Positions 6,393 to 12,409 are shown, numbered from the stretch's first letter. The stretch is 12,409 nt of DNA from an uncultured Micrococcales bacterium (GCA_913056225.1 CAJXMQ010000024.1:1-12409), one strand, 5' to 3'. Program-made: numbers and translations. Notes: a model not told the origin generated them from the letters alone.

Positions 6393-7493
6393 CTAAGAGC
6401 GTTTACGCCAGCGAATTCCTGCCTGAACAAAACCGTCCAAATCCCCGTCAAAAATTTCATCCGGGTTGTTCACCTCATAGTCAGTGCGAAGGTCTTTCAC
6501 CATTTGATAGGGAGCCAATACATAGCTACGCATCTGCTCTCCCCAACTAGCCTTCACATCCCCAGCAAGTTCTTTTTTGGTGGCAAGTTCCTCGCGGCGT
6601 TTGATTTCAAGCAATCTTGATTGCAAAACCCTCATTGCCGCTGCCTTATTTTGAAGTTGGGATTTTTCGTTTTGGCAGCTGACTACGGTGCCTGTGGGTT
6701 GGTGGGTAATTCGAACCGCAGAATCTGTGGTGTTAACACTCTGACCACCTGGACCACTTGAACGATAGACATCAATTTTTAGGTCATTCTCATCAATCTC
6801 AATCTCGTCTGTGCTCTCAATCAAAGGCACTACTTCAACGGCCGCAAAACTTGTTTGCCTCTTTCCGGCTGCATTGAATGGGCTCATCCGCACCAATCGG
6901 TGAGTCCCCGCCTCAACGGACAGCTGCCCAAAGGCAAATGGCTCACTCACCTCCAAGGTTGCTGATTTGATTCCAGCACCTTCAGCGTAGGAAGTGTCTA
7001 AAACTTTTGGCTTCCAACCTCTTTTTTCAGAAAACCTTGAATACATTCTGAGTAGCATCTCGGCAAAATCAGTCGCGTCGTCTCCCCCAGCTCCGCTACG
7101 GATAGTCATCACGGCACCGCGCTCGTCATATTCGCCATTCAAAAGAGTTTGAACTTCTAGCTCTGCAATGTCTTTTTCAAGACCTTGAAGCTCTTTCACA
7201 GCCTCTGCTTCAGATGAACTGTCCTGCTCTTCCTGAGCCATTTGGTATAAAACCTCGGCATCGGAAATTCTGGACTCTATTCGACTGATTGTTTCCAGGG
7301 ATTGTTTGGCTCTTGAAAGTTTGGAGGTCAATTTTTGAGCTCGGGCCTGATCGTCCCAGAGCCCTGGTTCAGTCACTTGAATCTCTAATTCATCTTTGTC
7401 GGATTCGAGTTGCTTCGGGTTGAGAACCTCAACTATCGCCTCGAAAGTTTCTCGAACCGATGCCAAACGCTGATTGAACTCAATTTCTGCCAT
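6393..7493 (-). CDS. prfB: Peptide chain release factor 2 (RF2)
   Basis: A 366-residue class I release factor that recognises UGA and UAA and triggers peptidyl-tRNA hydrolysis. The anticodon-like tripeptide SPF (204-206) identifies RF2 rather than RF1, and the catalytic GGQ is at 249-251 in SSGPGGQSVNTTDSAVR. The start MAEIEFNQRL (ATG at 7493) fits the family N-terminus. An in-frame ATG 15 codons upstream (7538) would run into the divergent transporter gene and is rejected. The gene is read in a single frame, with no internal UGA near codon 25, so the classical autoregulatory frameshift is absent. No Shine-Dalgarno site precedes the start; a TAGACT -10-like element at 7507-7502 sits 8 nt upstream. 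The stop codon is TAG. Confidence 0.96.
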   Translation of the reverse strand: MAEIEFNQRLASVRETFEAIVEVLNPKQLESDKDELEIQVTEPGLWDDQARAQKLTSKLSRAKQSLETISRIESRISDAEVLYQMAQEEQDSSSEAEAVKELQGLEKDIAELEVQTLLNGEYDERGAVMTIRSGAGGDDATDFAEMLLRMYSRFSEKRGWKPKVLDTSYAEGAGIKSATLEVSEPFAFGQLSVEAGTHRLVRMSPFNAAGKRQTSFAAVEVVPLIESTDEIEIDENDLKIDVYRSSGPGGQSVNTTDSAVRITHQPTGTVVSCQNEKSQLQNKAAAMRVLQSRLLEIKRREELATKKELAGDVKASWGEQMRSYVLAPYQMVKDLRTDYEVNNPDEIFDGDLDGFVQAGIRWRKRS

Positions 7494-7501
7494 GACGCAT
7501 A

Positions 7502-7507
7502 AGTCTA
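7502..7507 (-). promoter_or_regulatory. Candidate -10 of prfB
   Basis: On the minus strand TAGACT lies 8 nt before the prfB ATG, which also lacks a ribosome-binding site. This is consistent with leaderless or near-leaderless transcription. No good -35 is visible. Confidence 0.35.
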
Positions 7508-7514
7508 CGGGCAG

Positions 7515-7523
7515 TGAGATAAT
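7515..7523 (+). promoter_or_regulatory. Extended -10 promoter of the MFS gene, leaderless start
   Basis: TG-A-GATAAT combines an extended -10 TGN motif with a five-of-six match to TATAAT. The hexamer ends at 7523, so transcription is expected at about 7530, which is the first base of the GTG start codon. The absence of a convincing ribosome site supports a leaderless mRNA. Confidence 0.5.
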
Positions 7524-7529
7524 TGCTCG

Positions 7530-8717
7530 GTGAGTCAAACCAATCAGTTCCGCAAGCGCAATTTGATTCGACCTGTTTACCTCCCCTCTTTGCTATTCAT
7601 GATGGCCGAGGGTGCACTGCTTCCGATCATTCCTGCAACTGCAGAAAGCTTTGGAGTTGGGCTTGCAACAGCGGGTGCGGTTGCCGGAGCGCTAATGCTG
7701 GGAGCACTTCTCGCTGAGGTTCCTTCAGCTCTCATCAACGGCATTTTCGGTGAACGAAGAGCAATGATGATCGCAGGAGCATTCGGTGCAATTGGGGCAA
7801 CGATTGCCCTGGTTGGGCAAAATATTTTATTTTTAGCAGCTGGTGCAGCCATGGTTGGTGCGGGTCATAGCCTGTTTGGCCTTGCGAGACATACCTTTAT
7901 GGCCGAAAAGGTCCCTGGAGTGATTAGAGCTCGAGCAATGTCCATCCTTGGTGGAATGTTTAGAGGCGGGCTGGCCTTGGGTCCCGTGTTGGGCGCTTTA
8001 CTGATTGCGGCCTTTGGAACAAATTCGGTGTACTTGCTGGCTGCAGGTCTGATGCTGGTTGTTAGCTTTCTGATTTTCACCGTTGATCCCCAAACAATGC
8101 TTTGCACACCGAGTGAAAATCGCGGTAGATCTTGGATGATTGCCAAGCGTGAGAAAAACAAACTTAGAACTCTTGGAGTTGCAAGCGCAGTAATTGCGGG
8201 TATTAGAACAATCAGGATGATCGCGCTTCCACTGTTTGCCATCAATCTGGGAATTGATCCTGCAACTACATCTCTAATAATCGGACTCACCGGGATTATT
8301 GACTTCTCGCTGTTTTATCTCTCTGGAATTGTGATGGATAAATACGGAAGATTTTGGACCTCAGTACCAACCCTGTTGGCATTTGGAGTTCTCTACATGA
8401 TGTTTTTCTTGATGGAGGATGTTTTCACATTCGCCTTGTTTGCAGCCCTAACTGCCTTGGTGAATGCTCTCTCCAGTGGCATAAACATGGTGTTGGGGGC
8501 AGATTTAGCTCCAGTTGATGCTAGGAGTGAGTTCCTGGCCGGGTTCAGACTTTTGACCACCAGTGGGAATGCCTTCTCTCCCTACGTGCTCTCTGGGGTT
8601 ACCTTGCTATTTGGTCTTGGACCGGCCATGGCGGTAATGGGTGGAATAAGTTTTTATGGCGCCTACATGTTTTGGAGATTCTTACCCAAATACGGGCAAC
8701 CAAGAAATCAAGACTGA
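7530..8717 (+). CDS. Major facilitator superfamily transporter
   Basis: A 395-residue polytopic membrane protein, probably with 12 helices in two six-helix halves. The loop between helices 2 and 3 carries a degenerate motif A (INGIFGERR, 69-77), and the equivalent loop in the second half is better conserved (SGIVMDKYGRFW, 265-276). A basic cytoplasmic central loop (about 187-215, rich in Lys and Arg) separates the halves. The general form is that of drug or small-molecule efflux carriers, but the substrate cannot be named. The GTG start is supported by the extended -10 element 7 nt upstream and by the need for the basic FRKRNLIRP leader before helix 1. It is divergent from prfB. Its TGA end overlaps the last pilus-locus gene by 10 nt, tail to tail. 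Confidence 0.85.
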   Translation: MSQTNQFRKRNLIRPVYLPSLLFMMAEGALLPIIPATAESFGVGLATAGAVAGALMLGALLAEVPSALINGIFGERRAMMIAGAFGAIGATIALVGQNILFLAAGAAMVGAGHSLFGLARHTFMAEKVPGVIRARAMSILGGMFRGGLALGPVLGALLIAAFGTNSVYLLAAGLMLVVSFLIFTVDPQTMLCTPSENRGRSWMIAKREKNKLRTLGVASAVIAGIRTIRMIALPLFAINLGIDPATTSLIIGLTGIIDFSLFYLSGIVMDKYGRFWTSVPTLLAFGVLYMMFFLMEDVFTFALFAALTALVNALSSGINMVLGADLAPVDARSEFLAGFRLLTTSGNAFSPYVLSGVTLLFGLGPAMAVMGGISFYGAYMFWRFLPKYGQPRNQD

Positions 8718-9118
8718 ACGCGGAGACCATCCCTGGGGTCAAAGCTGGCAACCGCACTTTCTGCACAAACAGCTATCGAGGTCGGAAGGCTGATGGCCGA
8801 GAAGGGAAGTGTGAGGTTCGAACAGAGTCTCATTCTTGATTCAAACTCCTCAACCTCAAGGTCAATAAATGAAAGCCCCTGAACGTTATTTGCCTGAAAG
8901 TACCTCTGCAATTGTGTCTGGACCAGAGAATACTCCGCATATTCCAATTCTTGAACTGAATGCTGATGGGCCTGCAATAGCGCCAGATCAGAATCGCCTT
9001 GCAGGCGATGTTGAGCAATCAGCATCATCCCAGAAAGGTAAACCACCAAAGCGGTTGCGACTGAAATTGAAGCAAGTCCAATGCCAAACGGTGAGATAGA
9101 ACCTCTATCGGTTTTCAA
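8708..9118 (-). CDS. TadE/TadG-like pseudopilin (Rv3654c-like)
   Basis: A 136-residue protein, last gene of the pilus locus. A short leader MKTDRG is followed by SISPFG and one hydrophobic helix (about 11-35), then an extracytoplasmic domain. The segment AQHRLQGDSDLALLQAHQ (35-52) resembles the helix that follows the membrane segment in Rv3654c-family TadE/G-like proteins of actinobacteria. Cys99 and Cys118 may form a disulfide. The start is TTG at 9118, with AGGTGG 6 nt upstream and a 14-nt overlap with the preceding gene. The K/R-G junction is prepilin-like, but Glu at +5 is absent and Pro is at +4. I infer a minor pilin or surface component secreted through the Tad machine. Confidence 0.7.
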   Translation of the reverse strand: MKTDRGSISPFGIGLASISVATALVVYLSGMMLIAQHRLQGDSDLALLQAHQHSVQELEYAEYSLVQTQLQRYFQANNVQGLSFIDLEVEEFESRMRLCSNLTLPFSAISLPTSIAVCAESAVASFDPRDGLRVQS

Positions 9119-9452
9119 TCACTGCCACCTTGCGTGCCTGAACGGAATCAATGTTCACCTGCAGCAGATACCAACCACCGTCCTCGTCGCAATTTTCAAG
9201 ACAAGAAATTCGGAGACTGGCAGGATACCCAAAATCACTTGAAATCTCGTTTGCCAATGAAGCAGCCGAAGCCTCTGGGTTTTCTGGTTTATCTATCATC
9301 ATCTCTCTTGCCACCATCCTCACCACAGACTCTGCGGCCAGTTGTTTCTGAATAACCTGATACCCGGCGGGAACGAGCGCGAAAACCATTAGCGGCAATA
9401 TTGAATAAACAATAATTTCGATTGCCGCATACCCCCTAGAACCGTCTTTCAA
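9105..9452 (-). CDS. TadE-like pseudopilin with canonical prepilin site
   Basis: A 115-residue protein with leader MKDGSRG, then YAAIE and a hydrophobic helix (about 8-33). The junction G7-Y8 followed by Glu12 (G|xxxxE) is the classical class IVb prepilin peptidase site, and the RG-AAIE pattern is typical of TadE. The C-terminal domain carries Cys84 and Cys88. I prefer the TTG at 9452 because GGGAG lies 8 nt upstream and the resulting MK-leader matches the neighbouring proteins. The GTG at 9461 would add three residues. It overlaps the preceding gene by 17 nt and the following one by 14 nt, so translation is coupled. The likely role is a minor pilin needed for pilus assembly; this is by analogy. 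Confidence 0.75.
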   Translation of the reverse strand: MKDGSRGYAAIEIIVYSILPLMVFALVPAGYQVIQKQLAAESVVRMVAREMMIDKPENPEASAASLANEISSDFGYPASLRISCLENCDEDGGWYLLQVNIDSVQARKVAVIENR

Positions 9453-9801
9453 GCTCCGCACTCCCAGTAACAGTTGGAATGCTCAGGCTGTTTATGAACC
9501 CAGCCTGAGGCAATACAGCACTCACGGAAATCGATAGCTCCTGATTTTTAATTGAGGAATCAGTTTGAAAATTAGCCAGCGATGGCATTCGCTGCTCCAA
9601 CAGTTTTAGCGTGTATCGCTCACCATCAGCAGGTGTCTTATCTGCAAGCGCACCATGCCTTGCCCCACTAACTGCAGCATCCCGAATCAACATCGCGTTC
9701 CAGCCGGCCATTAATGCCAAAATCACGCTAATCGAGACCAGCGTGATTGCAGTCAATCCGATAATCGAACCGATTACTGCCGAGCCCTTCTCAGCTTTCA
9801 A
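9436..9801 (-). CDS. TadE-like pseudopilin
   Basis: A 121-residue protein: leader MKAEKG, hydrophobic helix about 7-31, and an extracytoplasmic domain. RDAAVSGARHGALADKTP (40-57) matches the AA..GAR.GA region that follows the membrane helix in TadE proteins. The frame stays open upstream to a TTG at 9912, but that extension encodes an unlikely Cys- and Trp-rich segment overlapping the 50-residue gene. The TTG at 9801 overlaps that gene's TGA by 4 nt and gives the same short basic leader as its neighbours, so I place the start there. It has the K-G junction of a prepilin but Gly instead of Glu at +5. It corresponds in position to Rv3655c of the mycobacterial cluster. Confidence 0.75.
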   Translation of the reverse strand: MKAEKGSAVIGSIIGLTAITLVSISVILALMAGWNAMLIRDAAVSGARHGALADKTPADGERYTLKLLEQRMPSLANFQTDSSIKNQELSISVSAVLPQAGFINSLSIPTVTGSAELERRF

Positions 9802-9950
9802 AACGAAACCACTCGCGAGATTGCTTGGTCGAATACACCCTGTAGCGCAGGACCAGCAATTCCCCAGATCAAGATAACCAGACCAGCGGTCATCAGTGTT
9901 ATCAGGACCCAACCCGGCACATCGCCCCGATCAGAATTCATTGTCTTCAT
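9798..9950 (-). CDS. 50-residue pilin-like membrane protein
   Basis: A small ORF that lies exactly where the Flp-pilin-like gene sits in actinobacterial Tad clusters, between tadC and tadE. It begins with ATG at 9950, preceded by a strong GAGGAG site, 11 nt after the tadC stop, and its TGA overlaps the next start by 4 nt. The leader MKTMNSDRG is followed by DVPGWVLIT, a single helix (about 13-35), then an amphipathic tail (GVFDQAISRVVSF). Length and layout fit an Flp-type major pilin subunit. It lacks the canonical Glu at +5 after the RG junction, and its helix opens with a Pro-Gly-Trp motif. Whether it is the pilus shaft subunit or an accessory protein is inference. Confidence 0.75.
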   Translation of the reverse strand: MKTMNSDRGDVPGWVLITLMTAGLVILIWGIAGPALQGVFDQAISRVVSF

Positions 9951-9961
9951 TTGTCTCCTCT

Positions 9962-10492
9962 CTAAATCCCAAGCCCAAGATTGGAAAGGCTTGGAAAACT
10001 TGCCATCAGCACGCTCATTGGCAAAATCAAAAACACCATGGGAAGCAACATCTTGGTTTCGTTACTGTTTGCTTTTTGTAAATCTTTCTGAGCGAGTTGA
10101 TGATTAATGGTTCCGGCCTGAGCAATCAGTGCCTCACTTAGTGGAGTGCCTCTGGTTATGGCGAGGGTCACCTTAGAGCTAAATTCAGACAAAGCTGCAT
10201 TCGAGTTGCGCTCTGAGGTCTCAGCCAGAGCATCTAAAAACGATTCGCCGAGCTCTACTCTGGTGACGATCTCAGATAATTGTTCCGCGAGCGGTCCAGT
10301 CATTCTTTGAGTGAGCCAAGAAAAGCTTTTCTCAACTCCCAACCCGTTTTTCACACAAAGCGATAGCAATAATGAGAAGTCAGCAAGGTCGCTATCAAAA
10401 GACTGTTTTTTCGATTTGAGTTTGCCAATCTTTGCGGGATTAGATTCAAACTCAAATTTTGGAGAAACCTTTACTCGATCATTTAGACGCAT
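9962..10492 (-). CDS. tadC: TadC-like type II secretion F-domain protein
   Basis: A 176-residue protein of the type II secretion/Tad F-domain family, an inner-membrane platform subunit. The N-terminal 35 residues are polar and basic. The helical F-domain follows (about 36-145), with SLLLSLCVKNGLGVEKSFSW and ITRGTPLSEAL typical of T2SSF repeats. A single C-terminal hydrophobic segment (about 147-170) follows. It is short compared with proteobacterial TadC, but short forms are usual in actinobacterial clusters (Rv3657c-like). The ATG at 10492 overlaps the tadB TGA by 14 nt. It should pair with TadB to transmit ATPase motion to the pilin-extracting platform. Confidence 0.82.
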   Translation of the reverse strand: MRLNDRVKVSPKFEFESNPAKIGKLKSKKQSFDSDLADFSLLLSLCVKNGLGVEKSFSWLTQRMTGPLAEQLSEIVTRVELGESFLDALAETSERNSNAALSEFSSKVTLAITRGTPLSEALIAQAGTINHQLAQKDLQKANSNETKMLLPMVFLILPMSVLMASFPSLSNLGLGI

Positions 10493-11246
10493 TGAACACC
10501 CTGCCTCTTTGTTTTACTCGACCGATTCGATCTGTTGCAAAATAAGCAACCACGCTGATAATCAGCGCCAGCAGCATTACCTGATTTCCAGCTGCAGATT
10601 GATAGCTACTCAAACCCTCGGGTCTCTGAATCAAAAGCAGGACAATCAACCATGGAGCCAGCAGTCCGAATTTGGCAACAGCCATGGACCAGTTATGGCG
10701 AGAGCTGATTTCGTTTTCTCGCTGCAGTGACATTCGAGACTGGTTTGCTAGATCAGACCATGACCCAACCTGGCCGCTAAGTCCGAAATTGAGGCTAAGC
10801 AGATTCAGCAGTGCATAGAAATCGCCATAGCGATTAGCAATATTCAGTCGAAACCAATCAAGTGCCTGCTCCTCATCCTCAACTTCAATTCTCGACCGCA
10901 AAGCAGAAAAACTCTCTTGCAACTGTTTCGGTCCACTCTGTTGAATTTCCTCAACCTGTTCGATTAGCGGAATAGAGGCTGCATAACCAGACTGGGTCAA
11001 TTCAAAAACAGCGGGCCAGGCATCAAGCATTCTTCGATATCTAGTTGCGGCTCTAAGCCTCATAAATTCGATGATTGCCAACAGGGTCAGGACTGTAACC
11101 GCCAATCCAAATGCATATATCCCAAAAACAAGATAGGTAATTAGGCCAAAACACATTGCCCCAAGTAGGGAAGCCAGCACAACTCTGTTGGTCCCAACCT
11201 GATAAAAACCAGCTCTGGCAACCAGGGAGTTGAGTCGCTCAATCAC
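10479..11246 (-). CDS. tadB: TadB-like type II secretion F-domain protein
   Basis: A 255-residue inner-membrane platform protein. Two adjacent N-terminal helices (about residues 23-60) precede a cytoplasmic F-domain (about 70-185; note YRRMLDAWPAVFELTQSGYAA and the conserved leucine-rich LLNLLSLNFGLSG), and two C-terminal helices follow (near 190-210 and 222-238). I choose the GTG at 11246 because GAGG lies 9 nt upstream and it overlaps the cpaF TGA by 8 nt. A GTG at 11261 would add five residues but has no ribosome site. It is probably the partner of the TadC-like protein and of the CpaF ATPase. Confidence 0.82.
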   Translation of the reverse strand: MIERLNSLVARAGFYQVGTNRVVLASLLGAMCFGLITYLVFGIYAFGLAVTVLTLLAIIEFMRLRAATRYRRMLDAWPAVFELTQSGYAASIPLIEQVEEIQQSGPKQLQESFSALRSRIEVEDEEQALDWFRLNIANRYGDFYALLNLLSLNFGLSGQVGSWSDLANQSRMSLQRENEISSRHNWSMAVAKFGLLAPWLIVLLLIQRPEGLSSYQSAAGNQVMLLALIISVVAYFATDRIGRVKQRGRVFNASK

Positions 11247-12279
11247 GTTGCCAAACCTCACTCACGGTCCGGGAACCATCTTGATTTCGCTGGCAATGAA
11301 TAACCATGTCCACAACAGAATCAACAGTTGGGTTCAAAAATGCCTCGCTGATGTTTCCGCCCGCTAACAACGGCAGCGTTCTCATTTTGCGGATTGCTTC
11401 ACTGGCACTGTTTGAGTGGATAGTGCATATGCCGGGTATCCCAGAATTAAGAGCAATCAATAAATCCAGTGCCTCGGCACCCCGAACCTCGCCAACCGCT
11501 ATTCGGTCAGGGCGCATTCTCAGTGCTTCTCGCACCAGCTGTCTAAGCGGGACCTCATTTGCCCCCTCGGTGGATCCTGGTCTGGTTTGCAATGCCACCC
11601 AGTCATCTAAAGGGGCGTAAATTTCGAAGGTGTCCTCGCAACTTACAAGCCTCATGCCCTCAAGTTCAGCCAAAATCGCACACATCATGGTGGTCTTGCC
11701 TGCCTGAGTGGCTCCACTAACGAGAATGTTTTTGCCCATTCTCACCGCACTTTTTAGCTGCTCAAGTTGTCTATCGTTGATTACTCCTTGATTGGATAAG
11801 TCTGTAAGCGACTTTATGGATTTTGAGAACTTCCTGATGTTGACAGCCCAGTGCTGTTTTGTGATTTCAGGGATGACAACATGCAACCTAGACCCGTCCA
11901 CCAAGGATGCATCGACTGATGGGGTGGACCTGTCTAACCTTCGACCAGAGTGTCTGAGTAGTTTTTGAACTACCCGTCTAAGTTGCTCAGAATCTAAATC
12001 AATGTATTCAGAATGATTTCTTCCATGCTTGTGAAAGCGGATCTCGTTGGGTTTGTTAATCCAGATTTCCTCAATTGCGTCATCACTCAAATAAGCAGAG
12101 AGTGGGCCAAACCCAATTAATTCATTCAGAACTCCGGTTGTCGCCTGTTTCTCATCGACGACACTGCCGCCTGCCAACAAATGCTCATCTATTGCCAACT
12201 CCGCTGCTTGCGAGGGATGGTTCCTCATTGCAATTGACCTAGCTCTTCGAGAGAGCTCTAATACCTGGGCTTCTTCCAT
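11239..12279 (-). CDS. cpaF: CpaF/TadA-type secretion ATPase
   Basis: A 346-residue hexameric ATPase of the VirB11/GspE superfamily, energising Tad/Flp pilus assembly from the cytoplasm. It has the N-terminal linker domain (1-130; GFGPLSAYLSDDAIEEIWIN is the typical TadA segment), Walker A SGATQAGKTT (188-197, Lys195), an Asp box with Glu215-Asp216 in SCEDTFEIY, Walker B RPDRIAVGEVRG (256-267) with Glu264, and a His box with His288 in CTIHSN. All catalytic motifs look intact. The ATG at 12279 has no clear ribosome site. It is the first gene of the locus; no CpaE/TadZ-like or Ssd-like gene precedes it, and a tRNA gene lies upstream in the opposite direction. Confidence 0.93.
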   Translation of the reverse strand: MEEAQVLELSRRARSIAMRNHPSQAAELAIDEHLLAGGSVVDEKQATTGVLNELIGFGPLSAYLSDDAIEEIWINKPNEIRFHKHGRNHSEYIDLDSEQLRRVVQKLLRHSGRRLDRSTPSVDASLVDGSRLHVVIPEITKQHWAVNIRKFSKSIKSLTDLSNQGVINDRQLEQLKSAVRMGKNILVSGATQAGKTTMMCAILAELEGMRLVSCEDTFEIYAPLDDWVALQTRPGSTEGANEVPLRQLVREALRMRPDRIAVGEVRGAEALDLLIALNSGIPGICTIHSNSASEAIRKMRTLPLLAGGNISEAFLNPTVDSVVDMVIHCQRNQDGSRTVSEVWQRD

Positions 12280-12318
12280 GGATGCATGGAACCAAACAAA
12301 AAGAATGCGTGCTTTGGG

Positions 12319-12327
12319 TTATCCACA
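12319..12327 (+). promoter_or_regulatory. Perfect DnaA-box match
   Basis: TTATCCACA equals the classical high-affinity DnaA box. It is the only exact copy I noticed in the window. It lies in the 77-bp gap between the divergent cpaF and tRNA-Leu genes and overlaps the position where a tRNA promoter -35 would be. It may be a chance match, a DnaA-titrating site or a regulatory site. Confidence 0.35.
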
Positions 12328-12340
12328 ACCAGAAACCCAC

Positions 12341-12346
12341 TAGACT
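12341..12346 (+). promoter_or_regulatory. Candidate -10 of tRNA-Leu
   Basis: TAGACT lies 10 nt before the mature tRNA 5' end. The 16-nt spaced upstream hexamer TTATCC (12319-12324) is a weak -35 and is part of the DnaA-box match. Confidence 0.35.
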
Positions 12347-12356
12347 ATGGTTTTGC

Positions 12357-12409
12357 GCGGAAGTGGTGAAATTGGTATACACGCTAGATTTAGGTTCTAG
12401 TGCCGCGAG
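12357..12409 (+). tRNA. tRNA-Leu (anticodon UAG), 3'-truncated by window end
   Basis: The sequence begins with acceptor strand GCGGAAG, followed by a class II-type D-arm (GTGAAATTGGTATACAC), the anticodon stem CTAGA/TCTAG (12384-12388 and 12396-12400), and the loop TTTAGGT giving anticodon TAG (12391-12393), which reads CUA codons. The following TGCCGCGAG starts the long variable arm of a leucine tRNA. The T-arm and 3' acceptor strand lie beyond the window. It closely resembles bacterial tRNA-Leu(UAG). Confidence 0.92.

Noticed and set aside
7494..7538. 15-residue upstream extension of RF2
   Set aside because: It would overlap the divergent MFS start, has no ribosome site, and the family N-terminus matches the ATG at 7493.
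7865..8290. 141-residue antisense ORF in the MFS gene
   Set aside because: It is a shadow of the MFS gene without start context or domain content.
9802..9912. 37-residue N-terminal extension of the first TadE-like protein
   Set aside because: It is out of frame with and lies within the 50-residue pilin-like gene, is rich in Cys and Trp, and lacks a ribosome site.
10311..10730. 139-residue plus-strand ORF opposite tadB/tadC
   Set aside because: It is antisense to two well-supported overlapping genes and has no recognisable domain.

Overview
The window looks like a chromosomal segment from a low-to-moderate-GC actinobacterium. A streamlined Microbacteriaceae-type (freshwater or marine Luna-like) bacterium is my best guess. 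Support comes from the gene order prfB-ftsE-ftsX-smpB-ssrA, a compact actinobacterial Tad/Flp locus in the same order as M. tuberculosis Rv3659c-Rv3654c, an RF2 gene without the programmed frameshift, a 12-residue tmRNA tag ending ALAA, many GTG/TTG starts, several genes without a Shine-Dalgarno site, and overlapping or nearly abutting genes. The taxonomic placement is inference. No transposase, CRISPR array or phage gene is visible.

Layout. Positions 1-954 (+) hold a SLAC1/TDT-family anion channel whose 5' end lies outside the window. A candidate promoter with an internal dyad follows. Positions 1016-2697 (+) hold a tiny two-helix membrane protein overlapping a sodium:solute symporter by 4 nt, probably a two-component transporter. 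Positions 2748-3803 (+) hold a beta-carbonic anhydrase closely related in layout to Rv1284, followed 3 nt later by a membrane-anchored DM13 protein. Immediately beyond, on the minus strand, lies tmRNA (3805-4173), transcribed toward the DM13 gene.

Reading the minus strand from 7493 down gives prfB (RF2), ftsE, ftsX, smpB and ssrA: termination, the cell-division ABC complex and the trans-translation pair. prfB is divergent from a major facilitator transporter (7530-8717, +). Only 36 bp separate the two starts, and both genes look leaderless.

The right third (8708-12279, minus) is a seven-gene Tad/Flp-type locus: cpaF/tadA ATPase, tadB, tadC, a 50-residue pilin-like protein, and three TadE/TadG-like pseudopilins. 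All genes after cpaF overlap or lie within 11 nt, so they are almost certainly one operon. Each of the four small proteins has a short basic leader ending in K/R-G before a hydrophobic helix, as in class IVb prepilins, but only one keeps the usual Glu at +5. No prepilin peptidase is in the window. The window closes with the 5' part of tRNA-Leu(UAG), preceded by a perfect DnaA-box match. No gene-free stretch reaches 300 bases other than the tmRNA gene itself.
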